A DNA stretch of 64,000 bases from Clostridia bacterium (GCA_002919235.1 PKEX01000029.1:112583-176582); one strand, 5' to 3'. Shown: positions 52,836 through 63,223, counted from the first letter of the stretch. The notes: generated by a model from the sequence alone, not told the origin. Numbers and translations are program-made.

Positions 52836-55472
52836 TTAGCGCGGCGACTCGATATTGGCCTGCGCCGCGGCCAGCCGGGCGATGGGCACCCGGAAGGGCG
52901 AGCAGCTGACGTAGTCCATGCCCACCCGGTGGCAGAACTTCACCGACGCCGGATCGCCGCCGTGCTCGCCGCAGATGCCGACCTTGAGGTTGGGCCGGGT
53001 CTTGCGGCCGCGCTCCACGCCGATCTGCACCAGCTGGCCTACGCCGTCCTGGTCCAGGCTCTGGAAGGGATCCTTCTCCAGGATGCCCTTGTCCAGGTAG
53101 GCCGGGAGGAAGTGGCCGGCGTCGTCCCGGCTGTAGCCGAAGGTGAGCTGCGTGAGGTCGTTCGTCCCGAAGGAGAAGAACTCGGCCTCTTGCGCGATCT
53201 TGTCGGCCAGGAGCGCCGCCCGCGGCACCTCGATCATGGTGCCGAACTGGTACTCCACCCGCACCCCGGCTTCGCTCATGACCTCCTCGGCCACCTTGAC
53301 CAGGGAAGCCTTGATCTCCTCCAGCTCGCGCACGGTGCCGACCAGCGGGATCATCACTTCCGGAATCACCTTGACGCCTTCCTTGGCCAGCTGCGTCGCG
53401 GCTTCGAAGATGGCCCGCACCTGCATCTCGTAGATCTCAGGATACGTGATGGCGAGCCGGACGCCCCGGTGGCCCAGCATCGGGTTGAACTCATGCAGCT
53501 GCTGCACCCGGCGGCGGACTTCCTCGACGGTGACGCCCAGCTCCTTGGCGACCTGCGCCTGCGCCTCCTCATCCTGCGGGAGGAACTCGTGCAGCGGCGG
53601 ATCCAGCAGGCGGATGGTGACCGGATACCCCTCCATCGCCTTGAAGATGCCGTAGAAGTCGCCCCGCTGCATCGGCAGCAGCTTGTCGAGGGCCCGTTTC
53701 CGGCTCTCCGAATCCTGGGCCAGGATCATCTCCCGCACCGCGAGGATCCGGCCCTCGCCGAAGAACATGTGCTCCGTACGGCACAGGCCGATGCCCTCGG
53801 CGCCGAAGTTCCTCGCGACCTCGGCGTCGTGCGGCGTGTCCGCGTTGGTGCGCACCTTGAGGGCGCGATGCTTGTCGGCCCACTCCATGATCTGGGCGAA
53901 GTCGCCGGTCACCTCAGGCTGCTCCAGAGCCAGCTGGCCCAGGAACACCTCGCCGGTGGAGCCGTCCAGGGTAATCCAATCGCCCTCTTTCACCGTGTGC
54001 TGGCCCACGGTGAACTGGCGGTTCTCCTCGTCGATCTTGATTTCGCCCGCGCCGGTGACGCAGGGCTTGCCCATGCCGCGCGCCACCACGGCCGCGTGGG
54101 ACGTCTTGCCGCCCCGGGCGGTGAGGATGCCCTTCGCGGCGTCCATGCCGCCGATGTCTTCCGGAGAGGTCTCCAGCCGGACGAGAATCACGTCCTCGCC
54201 CCGCTCCTTCCACGCTTCCGCGTCGGCAGCCGTGAAGACCACCCGCCCCACGGCGGCGCCGGGCGAGGCCGCGATGCCCGTGGCCAGCACCGTCGCGGAC
54301 TTGCGCGCCTTCTCGCTGATGGTCGGGTGGAGGAGCTGGTCCAGCTGTTCGGGCTCGACCCGCAGCAGCGCGGTCTTCTCGTCGATGAGCCCCTCCCGGA
54401 CCATGTCGACGGCGATCTTCACCGCAGCCTGGGCCGTCCGCTTGCCGGAGCGGGTCTGGAGCATGTAGAGCTTGCCCTCTTGGATGGTGAACTCCACGTC
54501 CTGCATGTCCTTGTAGTGCTTCTCGAGGCGCTCAAACACGTCGGTCAGCTGGCGGTACACCTCGGGCATCTGCTGCTCCAGCGCGGCCAACGGCTCGGGC
54601 GTGCGGATCCCCGCGACCACGTCCTCGCCCTGGGCGTTGATGAGATACTCGCCGTAGTAGACCTTCTCGCCCGTGGCCGGGTCGCGGGTGAAGGCCACGC
54701 CGGTGCCGCTGGTCTCGCCCAGGTTGCCGAAGACCATGCTCTGGACGTTCACCGCCGTGCCCCAATCGTGGGGGATGTCGTGGATCTTGCGGTAGCGGAT
54801 GGCCCGCGGGTTGTTCCACGAATCGAACACGGCGTTGATCGCGCCCTTGAGCTGCTCCCACGGATCCTCGGGGAAGCCGCCCACCTCCCGCTGCACCAGC
54901 GCCTTGAACTGCTCGACCAAAGCCTTCAGGTCGTCCGCGTCCAGCTCGGTGTCGAGCTTGACGCCCTTCTTCTCCTTCATTTCGTCGATGAGGCGCTCGA
55001 ACTTGGAGTGGTCCACGCCGAGCACCACGTCGCTGTACATCTGGATAAACCGGCGGTAGCTGTCGTACGCAAACCGCGGGTTGTTGGTCCTCTTGGCCAG
55101 CCCCTCGACGGCCTGGTCGTTGAGGCCCAGGTTGAGGATGGTGTCCATCATGCCGGGCATCGAGACGCGCGCGCCTGAACGGACCGAAAGGAGCAGAGGA
55201 TTCTCCACCGAGCCGAACTCGGCGCCCATCGCCTGCTCCACCTTGGCGATGGCCTCTTTTACCTGCTCCTCAAGGCCCTCCGGCCACTTCTTGCCGTTGT
55301 TGTAGTACTCGATGCAGACTTCCGTCGTGATCGTAAAGCCCGGCGGAACCGGAATGCCCAGGCTCGTCATCTCGGCCAGGTTTGCGCCTTTGCCGCCCAG
55401 GAGGTTGCGCATCCCCCGGTCGCCTTCGGCATGTCCGTTGCCGAAAAAGTACACCATCTTCTTGGCTGCCAT
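52836..55472 (-). CDS. ppdK: Pyruvate, phosphate dikinase
   Basis: Interconverts pyruvate, ATP and phosphate with PEP, AMP and pyrophosphate through a swinging phosphohistidine domain. N-terminal ATP-grasp ([12 protein letters not shown]), central domain with the catalytic histidine in [18 protein letters not shown], and the C-terminal PEP barrel with CGEHGGDP. At 878 residues it is full length. AAGGAGG lies 6 bases before the ATG. It lies between glyS and dnaG, where Bacillus carries ccpN and the PPDK-regulator relative yqfL; no regulator gene is seen here. Confidence 0.97.
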   Translation of the reverse strand: MAAKKMVYFFGNGHAEGDRGMRNLLGGKGANLAEMTSLGIPVPPGFTITTEVCIEYYNNGKKWPEGLEEQVKEAIAKVEQAMGAEFGSVENPLLLSVRSGARVSMPGMMDTILNLGLNDQAVEGLAKRTNNPRFAYDSYRRFIQMYSDVVLGVDHSKFERLIDEMKEKKGVKLDTELDADDLKALVEQFKALVQREVGGFPEDPWEQLKGAINAVFDSWNNPRAIRYRKIHDIPHDWGTAVNVQSMVFGNLGETSGTGVAFTRDPATGEKVYYGEYLINAQGEDVVAGIRTPEPLAALEQQMPEVYRQLTDVFERLEKHYKDMQDVEFTIQEGKLYMLQTRSGKRTAQAAVKIAVDMVREGLIDEKTALLRVEPEQLDQLLHPTISEKARKSATVLATGIAASPGAAVGRVVFTAADAEAWKERGEDVILVRLETSPEDIGGMDAAKGILTARGGKTSHAAVVARGMGKPCVTGAGEIKIDEENRQFTVGQHTVKEGDWITLDGSTGEVFLGQLALEQPEVTGDFAQIMEWADKHRALKVRTNADTPHDAEVARNFGAEGIGLCRTEHMFFGEGRILAVREMILAQDSESRKRALDKLLPMQRGDFYGIFKAMEGYPVTIRLLDPPLHEFLPQDEEAQAQVAKELGVTVEEVRRRVQQLHEFNPMLGHRGVRLAITYPEIYEMQVRAIFEAATQLAKEGVKVIPEVMIPLVGTVRELEEIKASLVKVAEEVMSEAGVRVEYQFGTMIEVPRAALLADKIAQEAEFFSFGTNDLTQLTFGYSRDDAGHFLPAYLDKGILEKDPFQSLDQDGVGQLVQIGVERGRKTRPNLKVGICGEHGGDPASVKFCHRVGMDYVSCSPFRVPIARLAAAQANIESPR

Positions 55473-55660
55473 CGAGATCCTCCTTTTCGTCCTCCGTATC
55501 CACGACGCGGCCGGCGCAGCCCAGCCGCGCTCCTTCGCGAAAGATCCCCTCGCGCCCTTTGCTCACGGTGCCGCACGCCGGGCGCGGGACAAAATCGGTC
55601 CCTGCGGGCAAAATCCCGCGCGGTCATTGTGTTTCGCCGGGCAGGCGGACTTTTCCTCCA
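55473..55660 (-). other. Spacer between glyS and ppdK
   Basis: A spacer of 188 bases containing two small adjacent hairpins with AAAAT in the loops: 55586-55590 with 55598-55602, and 55604-55608 with 55615-55619. No clear promoter or T-tailed terminator is visible. Confidence 0.4.
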
Positions 55661-57730
55661 TCACTTGGATGTGACAAATGACAGGTCTGCAACGCCTCGA
55701 AACGCTTCGACGACCCCCTTGAGAAGCGCCAGCCGGTTGTCCCGCACGGCGGGATCGTCCGCCATGACCAGGACCGCCGCGAAGAAGGCATCCACCGGAG
55801 CCCGCAGCTTCGCGAGGGCCTCCAGCGCCTGCCGGTAGCGGCCCTCCGCCGCATGCTGCCCCGCTTCCTCCCGGACCTGCTGCAGCGCCCGCCAAAGCTC
55901 CCCTTCTTCCTCGTGGGCGAAGAGGGCGGGATCCACCGAAGTCCCGGCGCCGGCCTTCTTGGCCAGATTGGCGGCCCGCTGGTACGCCACCACCAAAGCC
56001 TCCCACACGTCGGTCTCCGATAGGGCCTTCAGGGCCATCGCCCGGTCCCACGCGGCCGGGACGTCCCCGACGCCCAGCGCCAGGGCGGCGTCGACCAGGT
56101 CGTGGCGGACCCCCTCCTCCGAGAGCAGGGTCCTCAGGCGCCCCGCGAAAAACTCCAGGACCCGGCTGAGCACGGCCTGCGGCTCGTCGATAACGCCTTG
56201 GTGCCCCTCGGCTGCCGCTTCCAGGAGGCGGCTGAGCGTGACGGGCGGGCGGTGAAGCAGCAGCGTGCGGATGATGCCCAGGGCCTGCCTGCGCAAGGCG
56301 TAAGGATCCGTGGAACCCGTGGGCTCAAGGCCCACGGCGAAGCACCCGACGATGGTGTCCGCTTTGTCCGCCAAGCTCACCAAGACCCCGGCTTCCGTGG
56401 CGGGCAGCCGGTCGTGCGCGTGCCGCGGCATGTAATGCTCCAGGATGGCCTCCGCCACCTCCGGATCCTCACCGGACGCCAGGGCGTAGGCGCGGCCCAT
56501 CACCCCTTGGAGCTCCGGAAATTCGTAAACCACCTGCGTGACCAGGTCGGCCTTGGCCAGGAACGCCGCCCGCTCGGCTTTGGCCCTCACCTCTCCAGAG
56601 TATCCCTCGCTCACCTGCCGGATGATCCGCCGGACCCGCTCCACCTTGTCCCACAGGCTCCCCAGCCGCTCTTGGAACAGGATCCCTTTGAGCTGGTCCA
56701 CGCGGTCGGCCAGCGGTCGCTTCAGGTCTTCTTCGTAAAAGAACCTGGCGTCGGCCAGCCTGGCCGCCAGCACTCGCTCGTTGCCGGCCCGCACCACGTC
56801 GAGGGCGGTCTCGTCCCCGTTCCTCACCGCGACAAAGACCGGCAGCAGCTTTCCGGCCCGGACCGGGAAATACCTCTGGTGCTCCTTCATGGTGGTGATC
56901 AAGATCTCTTCGGGCACCTCCAGGAAGCGAGGGTCGAAGGAGCCCAGCAGCGCGGTGGGCCACTCCACCAGATGGGTCACCTCGTCCAGCAGCGCCTCGT
57001 CCATGACCAGCTGGCCGCCGGCCTGCCGGGCCAGGGTCTCCACCTGCCGGAGGATGCTCGCCCTGCGCTCGGCCACGTCCACGAGGACCTTCCCCTGCTC
57101 CCGCAGGACCTCGACGTACCGGCCGGCGCTTTCGAGCTCAATGGCCCGGTCCGCCAGCGTGCGGTGCCCTCGGGTCGCACGGCCGGCGGTCACCCCTTCC
57201 AGCTCAAAGGGGACGACCTCGTCGCCCAGCAGGGCCACCAGCCAGCGGATGGGCCGGGCGAACCGCAGCGTCCCGTTGCCCCACCGCATCGACTTGGGGA
57301 ACTTGAGCGAGGTGACCAGCGAGTGAAGGACCGCGGGCAGCACATCCCGGGTTGGCCTCCCGGCCTCGCGCCGGACAGCGTAAACGTACGCGCCGCCTTC
57401 CGTCTCCTTTACCACCAGCTCCTCCACGGCCACACCCTGGCTCGCGGCAAAGCCCAAGGCCGCGCGCGTCGGCGCGCCCGACGGGTCAAACGCCGCCCGG
57501 GCCGGGGGCCCTTTCACTTCCCGGGTCAGCTCCGCCTGGTGGGCTGCGACGTCCTCCACCAGCACGGCCAGCCGCCGCGGCGTACCCAAGGTGCGGACCG
57601 CGCCGTGCGCGATCCGCGCGTCCGCCAGCCGCTCCGCGGCGAGCCGCCCCAGCTCCTCCAGGGCAGGGCCGACGAAACGGGCCGGGCACTCCTCCATCCC
57701 GATCTCCAGGAGCAGCGTTTCCTGTCTCAC
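55661..57730 (-). CDS. glyS: Glycine--tRNA ligase beta subunit
   Basis: Beta chain of the heterotetrameric bacterial glycyl-tRNA synthetase; it binds tRNA-Gly. It begins [17 protein letters not shown] and has the body segments [19 protein letters not shown] and [18 protein letters not shown], with a C-terminal anticodon-binding domain. At 689 residues it is normal. The GTG start overlaps the glyQ stop by 4 bases. Confidence 0.97.
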   Translation of the reverse strand: MRQETLLLEIGMEECPARFVGPALEELGRLAAERLADARIAHGAVRTLGTPRRLAVLVEDVAAHQAELTREVKGPPARAAFDPSGAPTRAALGFAASQGVAVEELVVKETEGGAYVYAVRREAGRPTRDVLPAVLHSLVTSLKFPKSMRWGNGTLRFARPIRWLVALLGDEVVPFELEGVTAGRATRGHRTLADRAIELESAGRYVEVLREQGKVLVDVAERRASILRQVETLARQAGGQLVMDEALLDEVTHLVEWPTALLGSFDPRFLEVPEEILITTMKEHQRYFPVRAGKLLPVFVAVRNGDETALDVVRAGNERVLAARLADARFFYEEDLKRPLADRVDQLKGILFQERLGSLWDKVERVRRIIRQVSEGYSGEVRAKAERAAFLAKADLVTQVVYEFPELQGVMGRAYALASGEDPEVAEAILEHYMPRHAHDRLPATEAGVLVSLADKADTIVGCFAVGLEPTGSTDPYALRRQALGIIRTLLLHRPPVTLSRLLEAAAEGHQGVIDEPQAVLSRVLEFFAGRLRTLLSEEGVRHDLVDAALALGVGDVPAAWDRAMALKALSETDVWEALVVAYQRAANLAKKAGAGTSVDPALFAHEEEGELWRALQQVREEAGQHAAEGRYRQALEALAKLRAPVDAFFAAVLVMADDPAVRDNRLALLKGVVEAFRGVADLSFVTSK

Positions 57731-58620
57731 CGCGCCTGCACCTCCTTGGCGGCCTTGGCCAGGAGCGGGAACCCAAGGCGTTCCCGGGATCTCAAGTAGG
57801 CCTCGGCGGTCCGCCGGGCGAGATGGCGGACCCGGCCGATGTAGCTTGTCCGCTCCGTGACGCTGATGGCTCCCCGGGCGTCCAGCAAGTTGAAGGTGTG
57901 CGAGCACTTGAGCACCCAGTCGTAGGCCGGCAGGACCAGCTCCATGTCGAGGAGGCGCATGGCTTCCCGCTCGTAGCTGTCGAAAAGCTGAAAGAGCATC
58001 GCGGTGTCCGCCGCTTCGAAATTGTAGGTAGACTGCTCCACTTCGTTCTGGTGAAAGACGTCGCCGTACGTGATGCCGTCCACCCATTCCAGGTCAAACA
58101 CGCTGTTCACGTTTTGCATGTACATGGCGATGCGCTCGAGCCCGTAGGTGATCTCGGCGGAGACCGGCCGCAGCTCGATCCCGCCCACCTGCTGGAAGTA
58201 GGTGAACTGCGTGATCTCCATCCCGTCGAGCCACACCTCCCACCCCAGGCCCCAGGCGCCCAAGGTGGGCGACTCCCAGTCGTCCTCGACGAACCGGATG
58301 TCGTGCTGCCTGGGGTCAATGCCCAGGCTCCGCAGGGAATCCAGGTACAGCTCGAGCACGTTGTCGGGAGACGGCTTGAGGATCACCTGATATTGATAGT
58401 AATGCTGCAGGCGGTTGGGGTTCTCGCCGTAGCGCCCGTCGGTAGGCCGGCGGGACGGCTGCACGTAGGCGGTTTTCCAGGGCTCGGGTCCCAGGGCCCG
58501 CAGGAAAGTGGACGGGTGAAACGTTCCTGCCCCCACTTCCATATCGTAGGGCTGCACCACCACGCACCCCTGCTCCGCCCAGAAGCGGTTTAGGGCAAAA
58601 ATCAGCTCTTGGAAGTTCAT
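57727..58620 (-). CDS. glyQ: Glycine--tRNA ligase alpha subunit
   Basis: Catalytic alpha chain of 297 residues: [38 protein letters not shown], and [20 protein letters not shown] are family hallmarks. GGGAGGAGG lies 6 bases before the ATG. It is controlled by a T-box leader directly upstream, so expression should rise when glycine tRNA is uncharged. Confidence 0.98.
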   Translation of the reverse strand: MNFQELIFALNRFWAEQGCVVVQPYDMEVGAGTFHPSTFLRALGPEPWKTAYVQPSRRPTDGRYGENPNRLQHYYQYQVILKPSPDNVLELYLDSLRSLGIDPRQHDIRFVEDDWESPTLGAWGLGWEVWLDGMEITQFTYFQQVGGIELRPVSAEITYGLERIAMYMQNVNSVFDLEWVDGITYGDVFHQNEVEQSTYNFEAADTAMLFQLFDSYEREAMRLLDMELVLPAYDWVLKCSHTFNLLDARGAISVTERTSYIGRVRHLARRTAEAYLRSRERLGFPLLAKAAKEVQAR

Positions 58621-58642
58621 CGCACGCCTCCTCCCGGACATC

Positions 58643-58877
58643 AAAAATCCTTCCGCCCTGCTGCCCGCAGGGACGGAAGGACTCTTCCGCGGTTCCACCC
58701 TGATTGGCCGCGGCCCGCCCTGCCGCGACCCCCTTCATTGACATCCCACGCATCCAAAGCGCCTTCAGCGGCGGGCCCTCCCCGGGCTTGCAGCCGGTGA
58801 CCCGGGTCTCTATGCCGCGGTGCGCGAGGCCCGCCGGCGAGAGCCGCGTACCCGCCTACTCCTCTTTGTCATCTGCG
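58643..58877 (-). promoter_or_regulatory. Glycine T-box riboswitch leader of glyQS
   Basis: The minus strand has the T-box core AGGGTGGAACCGCGG (58701-58687), then a terminator hairpin (58681-58667 with 58661-58648, one bulge) and five T residues (58647-58643). The left arm can pair instead in the antiterminator. Upstream, a structured GC-rich stretch is a likely stem I; GAAGGC at 58766-58761 may hold a GGC specifier. The 5' limit is approximate. TTGACG at 58904-58899 might be a -35 element. Confidence 0.88.
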
Positions 58878-58975
58878 GTCACAGGACGATGTGGCACGCG
58901 TCAAAGAACACCAGATCACGGTAAAAATACCACAGCGGAGCCCGGCTCGTCAACGGCGGCCGGAGCCGGCCGCCG

Positions 58976-59722
58976 TCAGGCCAACTCGTTGATGGAAGCG
59001 AGGAACCCGACCGACTTGAGGGGCCGGGGCAAGCGAAAATCGATGTAGGCGCGCCCCACGGTTTCCAGCACCCGGCTGTCCCGTTCCGATGGCCGCATGA
59101 CCCCGAGCCGGCTTGCATCCGTCACCAGCAGGCGCTTCATCCACTGGACGGCGGAGCGGCCCACCGGCAAGGCCGTGGGATCCTTTACGCGGCAGCCAGG
59201 GCAGAGCAGCCCGCCTTCCCCCGCGCTGAAGTGGCCCTCCTCCACTCCCGTCCTGCAGCTGACGCAGGCTTCCAGCTGCGGGCGATAGCCTAAGAGATCC
59301 ATGAGCCGCAGCTCAAACCACCGGGCCACCAAATCCGGCGGGAGCCCCCGGTCGACGGCGGCCAAGGCGCCGTGCACGAGCTCAAAAAGGTCTTCGCTGG
59401 GCTCTCCCAGCTCGACGGTGACGTCTAGGAGTTCCGCGATGTAACTCGCGTAAGCCATTTTGGTCAAGTCTTCCCGGAGGCCCGCGAAGCTCTCAACGAT
59501 CTCCGCCTGGCTCACCGTGTCAAGGCTGCGGCCGGAGAACATCAAGTACCGGCCGTAGGTGAAGAGCTGCGTCGCCCCGGTCAGCCGGCTTTTCGCCCTG
59601 CGGCTTCCCCGGGCGACGCCCTCTACCTTGCCCCGATCGCGCGTGTAGAGAGTGACGATGCGGTCCGCCTCGCCCAGGTTCCGTGTGCGAAGCACGATGG
59701 CCTCCGTCTTGTAAAGGGCCAC
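58976..59722 (-). CDS. recO: DNA repair protein RecO
   Basis: RecF-pathway protein of 248 residues that loads RecA with RecR. N-terminal OB fold (KTEAIVLRTRNLGEADRIV), a helical domain and a zinc site from CVSC and CPGC. The GTG start has GGGAGG 8 bases upstream. It follows yqzL by 13 bases and precedes the glyQ T-box leader, the usual Firmicutes order. Confidence 0.96.
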   Translation of the reverse strand: MALYKTEAIVLRTRNLGEADRIVTLYTRDRGKVEGVARGSRRAKSRLTGATQLFTYGRYLMFSGRSLDTVSQAEIVESFAGLREDLTKMAYASYIAELLDVTVELGEPSEDLFELVHGALAAVDRGLPPDLVARWFELRLMDLLGYRPQLEACVSCRTGVEEGHFSAGEGGLLCPGCRVKDPTALPVGRSAVQWMKRLLVTDASRLGVMRPSERDSRVLETVGRAYIDFRLPRPLKSVGFLASINELA

Positions 59723-59735
59723 TCCGTCGTCCTCC

Positions 59736-59948
59736 CTACCGGCCGGCCTGCGCTGCGTCGCCCTTCCGGCCGTTTACAGAAGTAACGCTTGCGGTATCCC
59801 CGTCCTCCGCCTCGCCGCACGCCGCGGCCCGCTGGCTCTCAGCCCCGTGGCTTTCCCGGGATCCCCCGTGCCAGGCATACAAAAGGTACGCCCCGATGTG
59901 ACCGGAGCGCTGAAAGAGCCGCCAGAACAGGTCCCGCTGGTCGATCAT
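59736..59948 (-). CDS. yqzL: YqzL-like small protein
   Basis: Protein of 70 residues. The first 25, DLFWRLFQRSGHIGAYLLY, match the YqzL pattern of a short amphipathic protein next to recO in Bacillus, where yqzL lies between era and recO. The remaining 45 residues are polar, low complexity and not conserved in the family, so the tail may be an extension. The ATG is followed by the stop at 59736, and recO begins 13 bases later. Shine-Dalgarno is weak (GAGAGG close to the ATG). Function unknown. Confidence 0.6.
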   Translation of the reverse strand: MIDQRDLFWRLFQRSGHIGAYLLYAWHGGSRESHGAESQRAAACGEAEDGDTASVTSVNGRKGDAAQAGR

Positions 59949-60016
59949 GGCCTCTCGGCGAACCTCCCACGATATCCACCAGGTATCGTGGGACACCGCC
60001 GGGCGCTTTATGCGGT

Positions 60017-60229
60017 TCACCTGCGGAACAAGGTGAAGATCAACGTCAAGATGAGGCTGATCACCAGGGACGTGGCCAGCGGGAAGTAGAAGACAAACCC
60101 TTCCCTCTTGATGTAAATATCCCCTGGAAGGCGGCCCAGGAAGGGCACTCGCCCGGCCACCGTGATGACCAGCCCAAACCCGGCCAAAACCAGGCCGAGG
60201 ATGATCAGCGTCCGCCCGAACTCCGTCAT
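60017..60229 (-). CDS. DUF2905 family membrane protein
   Basis: Protein of 70 residues with two predicted transmembrane helices (TLIILGLVLAGFGLVITV and FYFPLATSLVISLILTLIF) and the family segment GRLPGDIYIKREGF between them. Function unknown. It follows ruvB after about 20 bases; DUF2905 genes are often found beside ruvB or queA. Confidence 0.85.
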   Translation of the reverse strand: MTEFGRTLIILGLVLAGFGLVITVAGRVPFLGRLPGDIYIKREGFVFYFPLATSLVISLILTLIFTLFRR

Positions 60230-60250
60230 GCCGCTCCCCCCATGCGGGAA

Positions 60251-61300
60251 TCAAAACAGCGCCTCTTGAACGCCGCCGGTCTCCGTCCCTCGCTTGCGGG
60301 GCAGGGGCCGCCCCAGGTGGCGGTAGGCCAGGGCGGTGGCCACCCTGCCCCGGGGAGTGCGCTGCAAAAAGCCCAGCTGCATGAGAAAGGGTTCGTAGAC
60401 GTCCTCGATGGTATCCACGTCCTCGCTGGTGGCCGCCGCCAGCGTCTCAAGGCCCACCGGACCGCCCTCGAATTTCTCGATGATGGCCAGGAGCAGCTTG
60501 CGATCGGTCCGGTCGAGCCCGATCTCGTCCACTTCCAAAAGGTCCAAGGCCTCCCGGGCCACCCGGCGGGTGATCCGGCCGTCCGCCCGCACCTGAGCGT
60601 AGTCCCGCACCCGGCGGAGCAGCCGGATCGCGATGCGGGGCGTTCCGCGAGAGCAGCGGGCGATCTCCACCGCCCCCTCCTGGTCGATCGCGATATCGAG
60701 CACCCGGGCGGCGCGGGCCACCACTTGCGTCAGCTCGGAGGTGTCGTAGAAGTCCAGCGACTCGATGACGCCGAAGCGGTCCCGCAGCGGCGAGGTGAGC
60801 AACCCGGCCCGGGTGGTGGCGCCTACCAGCGTAAACGGGGGCAGCTCCAGGCGAACCGAGCGGGCGCCGGGGCCCTTGCCGATGATGATGTCGACAGCCC
60901 GGTCCTCCATGGCCGGGTAAAGCACTTCCTCCACGGTCCTGTTCAGCCTGTGGATCTCGTCGATGAACAACACGTCCCGGGGCTCCAAATTGGTGAGGAT
61001 CGCCACCAGATCCCCTTGTTTCTCAATGGCCGGGCCCGACGTCACCCGGATGCCGACGCCCATCTCGCAGGCGATGATGTGAGCCAGCGTCGTCTTGCCC
61101 AGCCCCGGCGGGCCGTGGAGCAGCACGTGATCCAGGGCGTCGCCCCGGGCCCTGGCCGCTTCCACGAAGACGCTGAGCTTCTCCTTGATGCGGGCCTGCC
61201 CCACGTATTCCGAGAGGGTGCGGGGCCTGAGCGACGCCTCGACCTCGTCCTCATCAATTTTTCGCGCCGGCCCGAGGATGCGTTCATCGCCGAGGGCCAT
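60251..61300 (-). CDS. ruvB: Holliday junction helicase RuvB
   Basis: AAA+ motor that drives branch migration on RuvA-bound junctions. Walker [12 protein letters not shown], Walker [11 protein letters not shown], sensor [18 protein letters not shown], and a C-terminal winged helix. At 349 residues it is normal. It lies after ruvC and ruvA on the same strand. Confidence 0.98.
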   Translation of the reverse strand: MALGDERILGPARKIDEDEVEASLRPRTLSEYVGQARIKEKLSVFVEAARARGDALDHVLLHGPPGLGKTTLAHIIACEMGVGIRVTSGPAIEKQGDLVAILTNLEPRDVLFIDEIHRLNRTVEEVLYPAMEDRAVDIIIGKGPGARSVRLELPPFTLVGATTRAGLLTSPLRDRFGVIESLDFYDTSELTQVVARAARVLDIAIDQEGAVEIARCSRGTPRIAIRLLRRVRDYAQVRADGRITRRVAREALDLLEVDEIGLDRTDRKLLLAIIEKFEGGPVGLETLAAATSEDVDTIEDVYEPFLMQLGFLQRTPRGRVATALAYRHLGRPLPRKRGTETGGVQEALF

Positions 61301-61357
61301 CTCTCATCGCCTCCTGTTCGCCAGGGCTCAGCGGCTCGAAATCCGTGCGCTCAGGGC

Positions 61358-61975
61358 CTAGCCCACCCGGTCAAGCCGCCTCAGTGCGGCCTTGATCAGC
61401 CCCTCGACGTCCTCCGCCTCGGCAGCTCCCACCGCCTGCCGCACCGCGTCGCTGGCCACCCCTTCGGAAAAGCCCAAGGCCACCAGCGCCGCGACCGCGT
61501 CGTCCACGGGCGAAGCAGGCGAACCCGCCGCCGGGCGTTCCCCGGCCGCCGTCCCGGCCGAGGGGGCTGCCATCTCTTTCACCTTGTCCTTCAGCTCCAA
61601 GACGATGCGGGCCGCCGTCTTCTTGCCCACGCCCGGAATCTTAGTCAGCGCCCGCTCCTCGCCTTCCATCACCGCCCGGGCCAAAGCCTCCGGCCGCAGA
61701 TGCGCCACGATGGCCAGGGCAAGGCGCGGCCCGACCCCGCTGACGCCCAGCAGCGTCTCAAACATCGAAAGCTCTTCCCGGGAGGCAAACCCGTAGAGCT
61801 GGATGGCATCTTCCCGCACGTGGGTGTGAACAAAGAGGCTCAGCTCTCCGCCGAGCTTGACGATGCTCCCGTCGTAGCCGTCGGGGATGAACAGCTGGTA
61901 GCCCACGCCCTGGACGTCGAGGATCAACGCCCCCGGGGACCACTCCAAGACGACGCCTCTCAGGAAACGGATCAA
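61358..61975 (-). CDS. ruvA: Holliday junction-binding protein RuvA
   Basis: Tetrameric junction-binding protein of 205 residues: OB fold at the N-terminus, helix-hairpin-helix segments (LLGVSGVGPRLALAIVAHL and LTKIPGVGKKTAARIV), a flexible Pro/Ala linker and a C-terminal RuvB-contact domain. The TTG start overlaps the ruvC stop by 4 bases. Confidence 0.97.
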   Translation of the reverse strand: MIRFLRGVVLEWSPGALILDVQGVGYQLFIPDGYDGSIVKLGGELSLFVHTHVREDAIQLYGFASREELSMFETLLGVSGVGPRLALAIVAHLRPEALARAVMEGEERALTKIPGVGKKTAARIVLELKDKVKEMAAPSAGTAAGERPAAGSPASPVDDAVAALVALGFSEGVASDAVRQAVGAAEAEDVEGLIKAALRRLDRVG

Positions 61976-62505
61976 AGCCCTTCACCACCGGCATATCCCG
62001 CCGTGCCGCCGGTCAGGCGGGCCATCCGGCTGGAAGCGCCGTGGTGATGGGCATGGCAGATGGCGATGGCCAGCGCGTCCGCGACGTCGTCCGGCTTGGG
62101 GAACTCAGAAAGCTTCAGCAAAGCCCGAACCATGAACGCCACTTGGCGCTTGTCCGCGCGGCCTTCTCCGGTCACCGCCAGCTTCACCTGGTGGGGCGCG
62201 TACTCCGCCACGGGGATCTTGCGCTGCGCGGCCGCGAGGAGAAAGACGCCCCGGGCCTGTCCCACCGAGAACGCCGTGGTGGTGTTGCGGCTGAAATAGA
62301 GCTGTTCCACGGCGACCGCGTCGGGCCGATGCGCCTCCAGCAGCGCATGCATCTCCTGAAAGATCTGCTCCAGACGGTCCGGAAGGCTCAGATGCGCCGG
62401 GGTTTCAATGGCGCCGTACGCCCGCGCCGCCAGGGCCCCTGCCCGCAGCTCGACCACCCCGTAGCCGCTGGTCGCTGTGCCTGGATCGATCCCCATGATG
62501 ATCAA
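61972..62505 (-). CDS. ruvC: Holliday junction resolvase RuvC
   Basis: RNase-H-fold endonuclease that cuts Holliday junctions. The four acidic residues are visible in IDPGTATSGYG, VEQLYFSRNTT and DDVADALAIA. At 177 residues it is normal. TTG is the likely start, with GGAGG 10 bases upstream; an ATG three codons in is possible. Bacillus lacks RuvC and uses RecU, so this is the ruvC-bearing type of Firmicutes. Confidence 0.97.
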   Translation of the reverse strand: MIIMGIDPGTATSGYGVVELRAGALAARAYGAIETPAHLSLPDRLEQIFQEMHALLEAHRPDAVAVEQLYFSRNTTTAFSVGQARGVFLLAAAQRKIPVAEYAPHQVKLAVTGEGRADKRQVAFMVRALLKLSEFPKPDDVADALAIAICHAHHHGASSRMARLTGGTAGYAGGEGL

Positions 62506-62611
62506 GACGCCCCAGCCTCCCCGGCTCAGCGGGATTTCCGCTGCTCACCATCAACGGGTCTCTTTCGGGATCGATCGCGGCAACTCCTTCGCCGGGTCCT
62601 CCGCCCGCGGC

Positions 62612-63145
62612 TCACCGGGTAGAAACGAGGCCTTCCAGGAGCTGGGGCAGATCCCCGGGGCTTTCGTACTCGATGCCCTCCGCGACCGCCTGCTGCGCCT
62701 CAGCGGAAAGGCTTTCGATCCGGAGCCCGGTGAGCTCCACCAGCTGGTGGCATCCGTCGCGCCGTCCGGCGAAGATGGCTACGGCCCCGTCCCGCTGGCC
62801 GATAAAGCCGCCGGGCCCTTCCGGCTCGCACGGCACGTCGACGACCAGGCGAGACGGTGAGAAACTCAGGACCGTCCAGTGGGGCTTGAGGCCCCGCACC
62901 TCGCTGAGAGAAAGACCGACCAGTTCCTCGCCGACCGGGATCACTTCACTGGCGGTGACCGCACCTCCGTCCGCGACGTGGCGCAGCACCAGCTCAGCTC
63001 CGTCCTCCAGCACGCTTTCTCCCCGCGCCTCGGGCCGCCCCGCCGGCTCAGGGAAGCGGGTGAACCGGGCGTACGTGTAGCCCAACGTGGCCAAGAAGAG
63101 AAACGTGCCGGCTGCGATGACGATCCACCGCTCTCGCGTCCCCAT
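62612..63145 (-). CDS. BofC C-terminal-domain protein
   Basis: Protein of 177 residues with one N-terminal transmembrane helix (IVIAAGTFLFLATLGYTYA), a middle domain, and a C-terminal domain matching BofC: GFIGQRDGAVAIFAGR, then LTGLRIESLSAEAQQAVAEG and a final DLPQLLEGL. BofC in Bacillus is a forespore protein that restrains pro-sigma-K processing; the gene is next to ruvA there, as here next to ruvC. The middle part is not clearly similar to BofC. GGGGG lies 7 bases before the ATG. Confidence 0.75.
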   Translation of the reverse strand: MGTRERWIVIAAGTFLFLATLGYTYARFTRFPEPAGRPEARGESVLEDGAELVLRHVADGGAVTASEVIPVGEELVGLSLSEVRGLKPHWTVLSFSPSRLVVDVPCEPEGPGGFIGQRDGAVAIFAGRRDGCHQLVELTGLRIESLSAEAQQAVAEGIEYESPGDLPQLLEGLVSTR

Positions 63146-63161
63146 GGGACTTCCCCCTCGC

Positions 63162-63189
63162 AATGCTAGGCGTTGGCGCCTTTAGCATT
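63162..63189. repeat. Long imperfect palindrome before the bofC-like gene
   Basis: AATGCTA pairs with TAGCATT, and GGCG with CGCC, with a two-base bulge. It lies 17 bases before the bofC-like start, after yebC. It has no T run and may be an operator or an mRNA structure. Confidence 0.4.
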
Positions 63190-63223
63190 TCCAAGGGGAA
63201 GGTGGAGTATCAACAAATTCCTA

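Noticed and set aside
50666-55178. Two long plus-strand open frames (747 and 847 codons) opposite dnaG and ppdK
   Set aside because: Both mirror highly conserved genes and consist of composition-driven sequence without domain signatures.
59789-62047. Open frame of 752 codons on the plus strand, opposite ruvA and ruvB
   Set aside because: Antisense shadow; the three genes on the other strand have clear catalytic motifs.
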